Positions 26,832 to 34,073 of a stretch of DNA of 64,000 nt are shown here, in pieces. The first letter of the stretch is position 1. Each line of letters opens with the position of its first letter. The notes under the pieces are model-generated. The model searched no databases and was not told where the DNA came from. It was given only the letters and a program-made list of their open reading frames with translations. Source of the DNA: Candidatus Blautia intestinavium (GTDB taxonomy: Bacteria > Bacillota > Clostridia > Lachnospirales > Lachnospiraceae); the NCBI GenBank assembly GCA_019113745.1, contig DXGV01000022.1, forward strand, positions 1 to 64,000, in the 5' to 3' direction. The position numbers were made by a program, and so were the translations under genes.

Positions 26832-28595
26832 TCAAACAGTATTTCTGTGGTCAGTATCCGTATCTTCCGTCCCGCTTTCTGTCATCACAATCCTTCTGTC
26901 ACATATGTTCAGGGCCGCCGGACGGTGGGTGATGATCAATACGGTTTTATCTGTCATTTCTCTTAAATTTTTTAAAAGTTTCTGCTCTGTGGCCCCGTCC
27001 AGGGAACTGGTGGATTCATCCAGGATCAGAATGGGACGATCTGAAAAAATCGCCCTGGCTATGGCAATCCTCTGTATCTGTCCCTCTGACAGTCCACATC
27101 CCCGCTCGCCCAGCACAGTATCTATTCCCTTCTCCAGCTCTTCCACAAATTCTTCCGCGCAGGAAATTTTCAGAGCCTTTTTCATATCTTCTTCCCGCTT
27201 CATTGCCGCAGGATCGCCAAAAGCTATGATCTCCCGTATGGTCCCGCTGATAAGCTGATTCCCCTGGGGCACATAGGCAAACAGTCTGCGCCATGCGGCG
27301 GTAAGCGGGATTTTAATGATATCGTTTCCTTTTTTCGCTTTTAAATACCTTTCTCCGTAATCTAACGGATACAAACACATCAAAAGCTTCAGAAGGGTAC
27401 TCTTTCCACAGCCAGAATGCCCGGTAAACGCCACATATTCGCCTTTTTTGATATCCAGATCCAGATGGTCTATCACAGCCTTTTCTTCCAGGCCGCCTGA
27501 CGTTTCCGCCGCCTTCTGATAAGAAAACCGGGCGTCTTTTACTCCCAGGCTCAGGAAATCTTCCTTATAGAATACGGAGATTTCTTCCGCAGAGTGAGAC
27601 TGGCTGTTTCCGTCGTCTTCATACTGTTCCGCCTCCATCAGACGTTCCGCGCTGGCAAGCATAGCGTAGTATCTGGGAACGATACCGCTCAGATTGGCAA
27701 AAGGTCCCTGTACCTGCCCGATCAACTGAAGAACAGCCGTAAACGTGCCGTAAGATAAGGTTCCCTTAAGAATGCCGTAACCGCAGTAAATAGCGCATAC
27801 AATGTAACCGCCGCCCATGACCAGCCCAAAGCCGGAATTACATATATTAGAAAAATGGTTCCTTTTCAGGCGGGCCGCCTTGTGCTCTTTCATTTTCTCT
27901 TCCGCGCCCTGCAAAGCGCCCTCTTCCATAGAAAAGACGCGGAGGATCATAAGGCTTTCCAGCCGTTCCTGAAAAAATGCCAGCACTGCTCCATTCGCAG
28001 CCTGGATCCTCTTATGAAGTCTCTTCAGGACTTTCCGGAAAGAAGCCGTAACTACCAGAAGCATAAGCCCCATGGGGATCAGTATATAAAAAAACGTCGG
28101 CGTAAGAAAAAACAGCGCGGCCATAGCGCCGGCCAGCCGTACCGTCATGCCGGCGAGGCTTGGAAAAATGGACAAAACTCCGCCCGTCACTTCTCTTGTA
28201 TCTGAGGTAAGCCGGTTGATCCAGTCTCCGGAATGGACGGCGGCCACGGACGCATAGTCCTTATGAAGAAGGCAGGAAAAAAGACGGTTTTTAAACCGGT
28301 TTTCTACAGAAGAGCTCGTCCATTCCGACATGAAGCTGTAAAAGGCGTTCATAACGATCTGCCCCAGCTCCAGCCCCAGCAGCATTACCGCCGCCTGGAA
28401 GAAGCCGGATTTATCGCCTGCTACGGCATGGTCGATCAAAGCCCGGAAGAGCATGGCGGAAACCACGCCGCACAGCCCATATATTATCTGTATGATCAGA
28501 AGGACCGCCACACAGCCTTTATATTTTCCAACTACCCGCCAGATCCAGAGGAGGGAGTTTTTGTGGGATTCTTTTGAATATCCGGCTAAACTCAT
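26832..28595 (-). CDS. ABC exporter (fused membrane and ATPase domains) of the peptide cluster
   Basis: A 587-residue half-exporter: six hydrophobic segments (about residues 25-310) then an ATPase domain with Walker A GHSGCGKST, the signature LSEGQIQ and Walker B ILILDEST. There is no N-terminal C39 peptidase domain, so leader removal must be done elsewhere, probably by the S26-type peptidase of the same operon. Its start overlaps the stop of the radical SAM gene by four bases, which ties it to export of the modified peptide. It likely works as a homodimer. Confidence 0.88.
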   Translation of the reverse strand: MSLAGYSKESHKNSLLWIWRVVGKYKGCVAVLLIIQIIYGLCGVVSAMLFRALIDHAVAGDKSGFFQAAVMLLGLELGQIVMNAFYSFMSEWTSSSVENRFKNRLFSCLLHKDYASVAAVHSGDWINRLTSDTREVTGGVLSIFPSLAGMTVRLAGAMAALFFLTPTFFYILIPMGLMLLVVTASFRKVLKRLHKRIQAANGAVLAFFQERLESLMILRVFSMEEGALQGAEEKMKEHKAARLKRNHFSNICNSGFGLVMGGGYIVCAIYCGYGILKGTLSYGTFTAVLQLIGQVQGPFANLSGIVPRYYAMLASAERLMEAEQYEDDGNSQSHSAEEISVFYKEDFLSLGVKDARFSYQKAAETSGGLEEKAVIDHLDLDIKKGEYVAFTGHSGCGKSTLLKLLMCLYPLDYGERYLKAKKGNDIIKIPLTAAWRRLFAYVPQGNQLISGTIREIIAFGDPAAMKREEDMKKALKISCAEEFVEELEKGIDTVLGERGCGLSEGQIQRIAIARAIFSDRPILILDESTSSLDGATEQKLLKNLREMTDKTVLIITHRPAALNICDRRIVMTESGTEDTDTDHRNTV

Positions 28596-30019
28596 GATTT
28601 CTTCTCCGGTTCTGCCCGGGATCCGCCTTTTCCATATTTCTCAATCGCTGCTTCTGTAACCTGGCGGATACGGTCGACATATCCCCCTTTCCAGAGCATA
28701 CACATGGTGCGATCGCATCCCATCAGTTCGTGATTTCCATCCAGCAGTGCATTGGCACGGCATCCACCGCCGCAGCGGAAACGATAGGGACATTCTCCGC
28801 ATTCCTTATTTGCCTCCAGCAGATCTTTCACACGGCCGTTGACAAACTCCATATAATAACTGTCGCTTAATCCCTGTCTCAACCCGATATCCTGAACCTT
28901 CGGAAAACGTTCCTGTTCCGGGCTGGCAGTCATAGGCATACAGGGCAGGAGACGCCCTTCCGGCGTAATATAACATGCCCACCGTGTCGCTCCGCACATA
29001 TGGCAGTTCAGGCATTTTTCCGTACCATCGTATGGTTCCGGGACTATTTTATACGGCTGGTCTTTCCGCAAAACAACCACTCCGGAAAGAGTAAGGTTCA
29101 TAGGCTGTCCCGCCTGGAAATACTTTGGAATATACTGTATCATGGCTTCTGTATATTCCTGGGGCGTCAGTGCATTCCCTTCGCTGTTATTTTCCCAGAG
29201 TTCTGTCGGCGCAACGCCGGATACCTTTAAATCTGTGACGCCCGCTTCGCATAAAGCCTGGATCGTCTGCGGCAGGCTGTCCAGATTGCCTCTGTGAATG
29301 CACATTTCCACATCGGTTTTAAATCCCCGGTCTTTACATAATTTCAGCGCGCGCAAAGCCGCCTGCTCGGCGCCCTTCACCCCTCTCATCCAGTCGTGCC
29401 AGCCAACACCGTCAAAACTGAGGGAAAATGCCGGTTTCATTCCCCGCTGTTCAAATTCATCCAAAACCTTCTCATTAAGGAGCCAGCCGTTGGTATAAAT
29501 CTTCCCGATTACAATTTTATAGGAAAGAAGATGATCTATCAGTTGCCAGAAATCCTTTCTCACAAAAGGTTCTCCGCCGGTAATATCCACATGTAATACG
29601 CCGCAGTCTGCCATCTGATCAATGAGCGCAAGAGCTTCTTCTGTAGAAAGCTCTCCCAGCGCCGCGTCGGGCGCATCCATGAAGCAATGCCGGCAACGGT
29701 AGTTGCATCTTCCTGTAACAGACCAGAAAACGCTCCCCACATGCCGGTTATTATAGTATTGATAATACTGATATGGAGCTAACGGCTGAGCAGAACTGCA
29801 GGATTCTACAATCCCCTCTTCCTCACACTGCTTCAGAGTTCTCCTAAATGTCTCGTTCAGTAAACTATCGCTTAAGTCTGTCTGTCCGTCGCAGAGAATC
29901 AAAACCTGAAATTTCTCCTGCGACAATGGCTGGACCGCATTCTCAGGACGCTTTACCAATACCCAGGACATTTTTTCCCAGCCCCGCAAAGCATAGTCTG
30001 ATTTGAGTCTGTAAAACAT
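28592..30019 (-). CDS. Radical SAM/SPASM peptide maturase 1
   Basis: A 475-residue radical SAM enzyme. Residues 1-80 resemble a PqqD-like leader-recognition element. The iron-sulfur motif is C105-x3-C109-x2-C112, followed by the GGEPF SAM motif. From about residue 335 the C-rich SPASM region carries CLNCHMC, LLPCMPM, CGECPYRFRCGGGC and CDRTMC, enough for two auxiliary clusters. It is closely similar to maturase 2 (32144-33544), starting with nearly the same 23 residues. The precursor gene is just upstream and the exporter just downstream. The modification is unknown; thioether or C-C crosslinks are typical for this family. Confidence 0.92.
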   Translation of the reverse strand: MFYRLKSDYALRGWEKMSWVLVKRPENAVQPLSQEKFQVLILCDGQTDLSDSLLNETFRRTLKQCEEEGIVESCSSAQPLAPYQYYQYYNNRHVGSVFWSVTGRCNYRCRHCFMDAPDAALGELSTEEALALIDQMADCGVLHVDITGGEPFVRKDFWQLIDHLLSYKIVIGKIYTNGWLLNEKVLDEFEQRGMKPAFSLSFDGVGWHDWMRGVKGAEQAALRALKLCKDRGFKTDVEMCIHRGNLDSLPQTIQALCEAGVTDLKVSGVAPTELWENNSEGNALTPQEYTEAMIQYIPKYFQAGQPMNLTLSGVVVLRKDQPYKIVPEPYDGTEKCLNCHMCGATRWACYITPEGRLLPCMPMTASPEQERFPKVQDIGLRQGLSDSYYMEFVNGRVKDLLEANKECGECPYRFRCGGGCRANALLDGNHELMGCDRTMCMLWKGGYVDRIRQVTEAAIEKYGKGGSRAEPEKKS

Positions 30020-30051
30020 GATTTATTCCTTTCACAATATCTGTAATTTAT

Positions 30052-30090
30052 AAATTGGCAAACAGATCGCATATATCTGTTTGCCAATTT
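30052..30090 (-). promoter_or_regulatory. Long hairpin between precursor 1 and maturase 1
   Basis: A perfect 16-bp stem (AAATTGGCAAACAGAT, 30052-30067, with its complement 30075-30090) and a seven-base loop. No T run follows on the minus strand, so it is not a standard terminator. It likely lowers maturase expression relative to precursor or protects the precursor mRNA. It lies 33 bases upstream of the maturase start. Confidence 0.6.
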
Positions 30091-30201
30091 ACTTACAACC
30101 ATCGAGATCATATCCGCCCCGCCTGTCCTCACCGAAGAGGTTTAAGTTAAAAAATCACTTTTACAGGACGGATAATCTCTAAATACAAAAACTGCTTTTC
30201 C

Positions 30202-30369
30202 TTATGATGCAGTTAAGCCAAACTGGCATGCTACGCCATTCTGATTGGACCAGGTAACGCAGCCTGCGACTTCACCGCTTGTAGTGATTACATCGCTATT
30301 GTCAAAGTATACTACCTCAGCCTCAGCTTTTTCATAAGGTGTATTTGCGGTTGTGTTCTGAGATAACAT
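30202..30369 (-). CDS. Modified-peptide precursor 1
   Basis: A 55-residue peptide read directly from the DNA. The leader is MLSQNTTANTPYEKAEAEVV, then YFDNSDVITTSG, and the presumed core EVAGCVTWSNQNGVAC ends with QFGLTAS. It contains two cysteines (C37, C48) and a C-terminal Ser. Residues 12-32 match precursor 2 (YEKAEAEVVYF, then DVITTSG), while the core differs, as expected for ribosomally made modified peptides. AAAGGAGAG precedes the ATG. It lies between the S26-type peptidase gene and the maturase gene. No homologue is named. Confidence 0.85.
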   Translation of the reverse strand: MLSQNTTANTPYEKAEAEVVYFDNSDVITTSGEVAGCVTWSNQNGVACQFGLTAS

Positions 30370-30441
30370 CAGGGCATCTCTCCTTTCATATTAATATTTT
30401 ATTTAATAAGACATCTGTTTTATAAAACATCTGCCCTATTA

Positions 30442-30891
30442 TCATCTGTTCAACAAAAGATAAGATGAAACTTTCCGGTAAACGCGGCTCAATATATTCT
30501 TTAATTTCGTCTTTCTCCGGCGAAATTTCAATGCTTTTAAGTAATGCCTATAACGCTCATCCTCACAGGAAATATAATTATCATTCTCATCTTCATAATA
30601 TCCTGTCATCACGCCGATAATCCGTTCTTTGGGAACTGTTTCTTTTCCGATACAGTTATCCCCCTGGATAATATATACGTCTCCCGCCGTTTTTACTACG
30701 CGGTGAAGAACATATTCCTCTGTTGGGCGGCGAAATAATACGACATCGTATTTCTTTAAAGGAAATTCCGCCTTTTCTATGACCACCGTGCTCTTCCGGT
30801 TATGCAGAAGAGGCTCCATGCTCACTCCCACCGTCTGGATCACACAGCGTCCGTTCAGTTCCAGTTCCTTTTCGATCGTCCGTTTATTCAT
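30442..30891 (-). CDS. S24/S26-family peptidase of the peptide cluster
   Basis: A 149-residue protein with a signal-peptidase-like fold: the nucleophile S24 in VGVSMEPLL, the strand KYDVVLFRR, and H63 in LHRVV, as in the Ser-His (SipW/Sec11-like) type where the usual lysine is replaced. GDN follows at 77-79. No membrane segment is visible at either end, which is unusual for signal peptidases and suggests cytoplasmic or peripheral action. It may cut the precursor leader (inference). It overlaps the PqqD-like gene by eight bases and lies 72 bases upstream of precursor 1. Confidence 0.8.
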   Translation of the reverse strand: MNKRTIEKELELNGRCVIQTVGVSMEPLLHNRKSTVVIEKAEFPLKKYDVVLFRRPTEEYVLHRVVKTAGDVYIIQGDNCIGKETVPKERIIGVMTGYYEDENDNYISCEDERYRHYLKALKFRRRKTKLKNILSRVYRKVSSYLLLNR

Positions 30892-31153
30892 CTATGATCG
30901 CCACGGAAATGGACTTCAGGAATTCTTCCACATCACGGCGGGCCGTGTCCTCCGTCACGCCTTCATACTCTTCCAGCGTCTTCGCCACAAGCTGCTCTTT
31001 CGTCGTACCTTTCTCCAGTTCTTTCCAGTAAAAAGCGCCTGTTCCGTTCAGACGGATCATCCCGTTAAAATTTTTGCTTGCCTCTCCGATGGCCACCGCC
31101 ATATACTCTGTTCCAAGCTTACGCAGTATGAAACCTTTTTTTACTTTTAACAT
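30884..31153 (-). CDS. PqqD-like peptide-recognition protein
   Basis: An 89-residue PqqD-family protein. The pattern GFILRKLG, then LNGTGAFYWKELEKGTTKEQLV and a terminal DVEEFLKSI helix, is the standard winged-helix leader-binding fold. PqqD proteins deliver precursor peptides to tailoring enzymes. Here it is coupled on both sides: its start overlaps the kinase-like gene by seven bases and its stop overlaps the peptidase gene. It may serve the kinase or peptidase, since the maturases appear to carry their own recognition domain. Confidence 0.85.
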   Translation of the reverse strand: MLKVKKGFILRKLGTEYMAVAIGEASKNFNGMIRLNGTGAFYWKELEKGTTKEQLVAKTLEEYEGVTEDTARRDVEEFLKSISVAIIDE

Positions 31154-31854
31154 GTCTCCCTACTCCTCATCGTCTGATATGCCAACTGAGCCGCCTCGGG
31201 CTGTCGGTTGCACTCCAGTTCATAAAACTTTTGTGAGGTTACCATTCTTTCCAGCAAAGGCCAGAAATGTTCAAAATCCTTTTGATTTTTGGGAATCAGA
31301 ATCTGGGAAAAAATCCGCCCGCTTACTTCGCCGGTATTCAGAGGGCGAATACGGTTTTCCGGACCCTGCTTTAAAAAACAGATCGCCCTCACCGGACACA
31401 TCCGCCTGCATCCCAGCCCTTCCTTTCCCCGCCACGGCGTACCGCAGACATATAAGCGCCCGTCTATAAAGCGAAAAATCGGTTTATCCCCGTTTATCAC
31501 CTGAATCCTGTTTCCGAACTCTTCTTCCCACAGACGGATATGCGTAGTCTTTCCCACTCCGCTGGGAGCCGCAAATACATAAGCCTCCCCGTCCATGGAA
31601 ATCGCCGCGGAATGCATCAGAAAAGCGTCGTACTTTGCCAGCGCAAAACAGATATTCCGGTAAATACAGAGACTTTCACAGTAACCTTTCGAAAAACGGT
31701 TGTCTCCGTTCTGCTCCTTCAGGATTTCTTCTTCTGTGACCGCTACCGTAAACGCAGGCTTTTCTTCTGTCTCGTAGCCCTCGCACAAACGCCGGATATA
31801 AGGATAGCGATTCTCAATTCCTATAGGGATATCCGCAATCTTAATGCAAAACAT
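31147..31854 (-). CDS. HPr-kinase-like protein of the peptide cluster
   Basis: A 235-residue HprK/PEPCK-fold protein with conserved H81 (HSAAISMDG), Walker A PSGVGKTT (97-104) and D123 in NGDKP. It lacks the N-terminal HprK domain and the HPr-specific features of true HprK (11622-12554). Relatives in lasso-peptide clusters phosphorylate the C-terminal Ser of the precursor; precursor 1 does end in Ser, so a similar reaction is possible (inference). It is the first gene after the riboswitch at 31963-32075. The start ATG 31854 has AGGATATA upstream. Confidence 0.75.
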   Translation of the reverse strand: MFCIKIADIPIGIENRYPYIRRLCEGYETEEKPAFTVAVTEEEILKEQNGDNRFSKGYCESLCIYRNICFALAKYDAFLMHSAAISMDGEAYVFAAPSGVGKTTHIRLWEEEFGNRIQVINGDKPIFRFIDGRLYVCGTPWRGKEGLGCRRMCPVRAICFLKQGPENRIRPLNTGEVSGRIFSQILIPKNQKDFEHFWPLLERMVTSQKFYELECNRQPEAAQLAYQTMRSRETC

Positions 31855-31962
31855 TATATCCTAGCACCTCTCTGTCCTCTGTACTTTCTGCCCCGGCCAG
31901 TATACGCTGCAGCCTGAAACAATTCTGAAGCTTCATAATATTTCCGTTCTGCAGATAAACGC

Positions 31963-32012
31963 AAAATAAAAAGCTGCCGGTATTTTCCACACTAAAGAAA
32001 ATATCAGCAGCT
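31963..32012 (-). terminator. Intrinsic terminator of riboswitch 1
   Basis: On the minus strand AGCTGCTGATATTTTC pairs with GAAAATACCGGCAGCT (one mismatch, one wobble), followed by TTTTATTTT. It lies between the aptamer and the kinase-like gene and is the expected expression platform. Confidence 0.8.
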
Positions 32013-32075
32013 GGCTGCCATTCTCAGGCCCTGTAGCTTTGCGTCACAGCTTTTCAGCTGCTTTGCCTTTGACAT
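32002..32075 (-). promoter_or_regulatory. Class I cyclic di-GMP riboswitch 1 (peptide cluster 1)
   Basis: The minus strand has the GEMM-I landmarks in order: GGCAAAGCAGCT, a GAAA tetraloop, AGCTGTGACGCAAAGC, then ACAGGGCC and ATGGCAGCC. The G preceding GCAAA at the ligand-contact position favours cyclic di-GMP over cyclic GMP-AMP. Its P1b strand AGCAGCTG (32062-32055) is fully complementary to CAGCTGCT (32013-32006) at the terminator base, giving a possible antiterminator. It controls the kinase-like gene and the downstream operon. Confidence 0.85.
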
Positions 32076-32110
32076 AAATTATTATATGCTTCCGCACAAT
32101 TTCTTTAGAT

Positions 32111-32140
32111 ATTATAGCACATATCTGTCCTATAAATCAA
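32111..32140 (-). promoter_or_regulatory. Promoter of peptide operon 1
   Basis: TTGATT (32140-32135) and TATAAT (32116-32111) are 18 bases apart on the minus strand, upstream of riboswitch 1 and directly after the maturase 2 stop. A second TATAAT lies nearer the aptamer but without a suitable -35 box. Confidence 0.55.
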
Positions 32141-32143
32141 TCG

Positions 32144-33544
32144 TCATTTTTTCTCAAATTTCGTGTTTACTTCTTCCAGCTTTCTGCGGATGCGCTCCAC
32201 ATATCCCTCTTTCCACATCCTGCACATGTCCCGGTCGCAGCCCATCAGATTGTGCTCGCCTGTCAGCAGAGCCGCCGCCCGGCATCCTCCGCCGCATTCA
32301 TAGCGGTATCCGCAGGAATCACATTCCTTATTCGCCGCGAACAGATCCCCGACGCGGCTGTCCACAAACTGCATATAATAGCTGTCCCGCAGCCCTTTCC
32401 TTAAGCCTATATCCTGCACCTTAGGAAAGCGTTCCTGATCCGGACTGGCCGTCATAGGCATACAGGGCAGGAGCCTTCCCTCCGGAGTAATATAGCAGGA
32501 CCAGCGGGTTGCCCCGCATAAATAACATTCTCTGCATTTTTCTGTTCCATCGTAATGTCTTACGCTCAGGGTCGCCGGTTCATCCCGCGACATCCTTGCA
32601 ATGCCGCCAAATTCCAGGCTTTCTATCGGGCGTCCGGCCTCATAATACCACTCGATATAAGGAAGCATGGCGTCCACATACTCCTGCCACGTCAGATCAT
32701 TTCCCTCGCTATGACGCCTCCAGAGATCTGTTTCATCCACATGAGCGGTTTTCAGCTCTGTGGCTCCCACCGACCGCAGCGTCTCCACCGTCTGAGGAAT
32801 CGTATCCTTATTTCCACGGTGAATACACATACTCACACTTGTATGAAATCCATGTTCATGACACAGCTTCAGCGCGCGCAGCGTCCGCTCTTCCGCTCCG
32901 GGAACGCCCCGCATCCAGTCATGACATCCCGTACCGTCGAAGCTGATATTTATCTCCGGTTTAAGACCACGGCGTTCAAATTTCTCTAAAATCCTCTCAT
33001 CTAACAGCCATCCATTTGAATAAATCTGCGCCACAAACATTTTGTGAGAAAGAATACGATCTATCAGTTTCCAGAAGTCTTTCCGTACAAAGGGCTCGCC
33101 GCCAGTAATGTCCACCCGCAGCACACCGCACTCCGCCATCTGATCGATCAGGGCAAAAGCTTCCTCCGTGGAAAGCTCTCCAAGCATCGCGTCCGGCGCG
33201 TCCATATAACAGTGGCGACAGCGGAAATTACATCTGCCTGTAACGGACCAGAAAACTCTCCTGGTAAATCTGTTAGGGTAATACCGGTAATTCTGATCCG
33301 GATCCAGCGGAGACGTCTGAACAGAAGCTTCAATGATCCCTTCTGATTCACACTTATGCAGGACTTCCAAAAATGTATCGTCCAAAAATTCCCCCGGTAG
33401 TTCCGTTTCTCCATCACAAAGCAGGAGCACCTGAAACATTTTCTGCGACAGCAGGCGCGTCGCATTCTCCGGGCGCTTCACCAACACCCAGGACATCTCC
33501 TCCCAGCCCCGCAGCACATAATCGGGTTTTAATTTATAAAACAT
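32144..33544 (-). CDS. Radical SAM/SPASM peptide maturase 2
   Basis: A 466-residue paralogue of maturase 1. The radical SAM motif is C105-NFR-C109-RH-C112, with GGEPF downstream, and the SPASM region holds CRECYLC, LLPCMPM, CDSCGYRYECGGGC and CDRDMC. The first 80 residues look like a leader-recognition domain. The start follows the precursor 2 stop by 30 bases with AAGGAGA. The near-identical N-termini suggest both maturases bind the shared leader, while divergent inner regions (for example around residues 240-310) may reflect the different cores. No exporter is encoded in this unit. Confidence 0.92.
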   Translation of the reverse strand: MFYKLKPDYVLRGWEEMSWVLVKRPENATRLLSQKMFQVLLLCDGETELPGEFLDDTFLEVLHKCESEGIIEASVQTSPLDPDQNYRYYPNRFTRRVFWSVTGRCNFRCRHCYMDAPDAMLGELSTEEAFALIDQMAECGVLRVDITGGEPFVRKDFWKLIDRILSHKMFVAQIYSNGWLLDERILEKFERRGLKPEINISFDGTGCHDWMRGVPGAEERTLRALKLCHEHGFHTSVSMCIHRGNKDTIPQTVETLRSVGATELKTAHVDETDLWRRHSEGNDLTWQEYVDAMLPYIEWYYEAGRPIESLEFGGIARMSRDEPATLSVRHYDGTEKCRECYLCGATRWSCYITPEGRLLPCMPMTASPDQERFPKVQDIGLRKGLRDSYYMQFVDSRVGDLFAANKECDSCGYRYECGGGCRAAALLTGEHNLMGCDRDMCRMWKEGYVERIRRKLEEVNTKFEKK

Positions 33545-33574
33545 TGCCTGTCTCCTTAATAAAACAGGAAATCA

Positions 33575-33742
33575 CTATTTCCATGATCCCCCCGGACAGT
33601 CACCGCTGTTGCCCTTGCATCCGTTTCCATTATCCTGTCCATTATTACGACAGCCGCCTATATCTAATCCGCCGCTTGTGGTGATCACGTCCCGGTTCGT
33701 AAAATAAACAACCTCTGCTTCCGCTTTTTCATAATTCATCAT
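33575..33742 (-). CDS. Modified-peptide precursor 2
   Basis: A 55-residue peptide read directly from the DNA. It begins MMNYEKAEAEVVYFTNRDVI and continues TTSGGLDIGG, then a Gly/Asn-rich core with C31, C42 and C49, ending CPGGSWK. The leader shares YEKAEAEVVYF and DVITTSG with precursor 1. GGGAGG lies eight bases upstream of ATG 33742; the next codon is also ATG. Equal length, same leader and same gene order next to a maturase argue strongly for a real precursor. Core chemistry is unknown. Confidence 0.87.
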   Translation of the reverse strand: MMNYEKAEAEVVYFTNRDVITTSGGLDIGGCRNNGQDNGNGCKGNSGDCPGGSWK

Positions 33743-33807
33743 AATATGCGCCTCCCTTTTTCATATAAAAATTCTGTTCCACGTCATTTCTTCATGGAAT
33801 AAAGCAA

Positions 33808-33838
33808 TAAAAAAAGCTGCAACAATATAGTTGCAGCC
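33808..33838 (-). terminator. Intrinsic terminator of riboswitch 2
   Basis: GCTGCAAC pairs with GTTGCAGC around TATATT on the minus strand, followed by a run of seven T. It lies between aptamer 2 and precursor 2. Confidence 0.85.
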
Positions 33839-33932
33839 GAACGACCTTGTGGAATCAGATGAAAAATCATCCTCGCCCACCTAAGGTTCCTGACTTTGCG
33901 TCCCTGCATTTCTACAGGTTTGCCAAGGATTT
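33838..33932 (-). promoter_or_regulatory. Class I cyclic di-GMP riboswitch 2 (peptide cluster 2)
   Basis: The minus strand contains GGCAAACCTGTA, GAAA, TGCAGGGACGCAAAGTC, AGGAACCTTAGG and a second arm, as in GEMM-I. CCTTG before the aptamer and CAAGG after it can form P1. The ligand-contact G is present. With its promoter and terminator it accounts for the 331-base gene-free stretch 33743-34073. It controls precursor 2 and maturase 2. Confidence 0.9.
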
Positions 33933-33941
33933 ATTTTCTAA

Positions 33942-33971
33942 ATTATACGATACTGCATACTGTTCTGTCAA
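33942..33971 (-). promoter_or_regulatory. Promoter of peptide operon 2
   Basis: Consensus TTGACA (33971-33966) and TATAAT (33947-33942), 18 bases apart. Transcription would start about 5 bases before the aptamer. Confidence 0.75.
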
Positions 33972-34073
33972 TTCTAAAATCGTACAATTTAGATAAAATT
34001 TCACTTTTCGCTTTTCCAAAGCGCTGTTTTCCTTTATAATAAAAGAAAATATAACGCTTTACGGGGGCCAAAA

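Noticed and set aside
30442..33742. SCIFF/ranthipeptide system of the standard type
   Set aside because: The precursors have only two or three Cys and a YEKAEAEVVYF leader unlike the six-Cys SCIFF peptide, so I do not assign that class.
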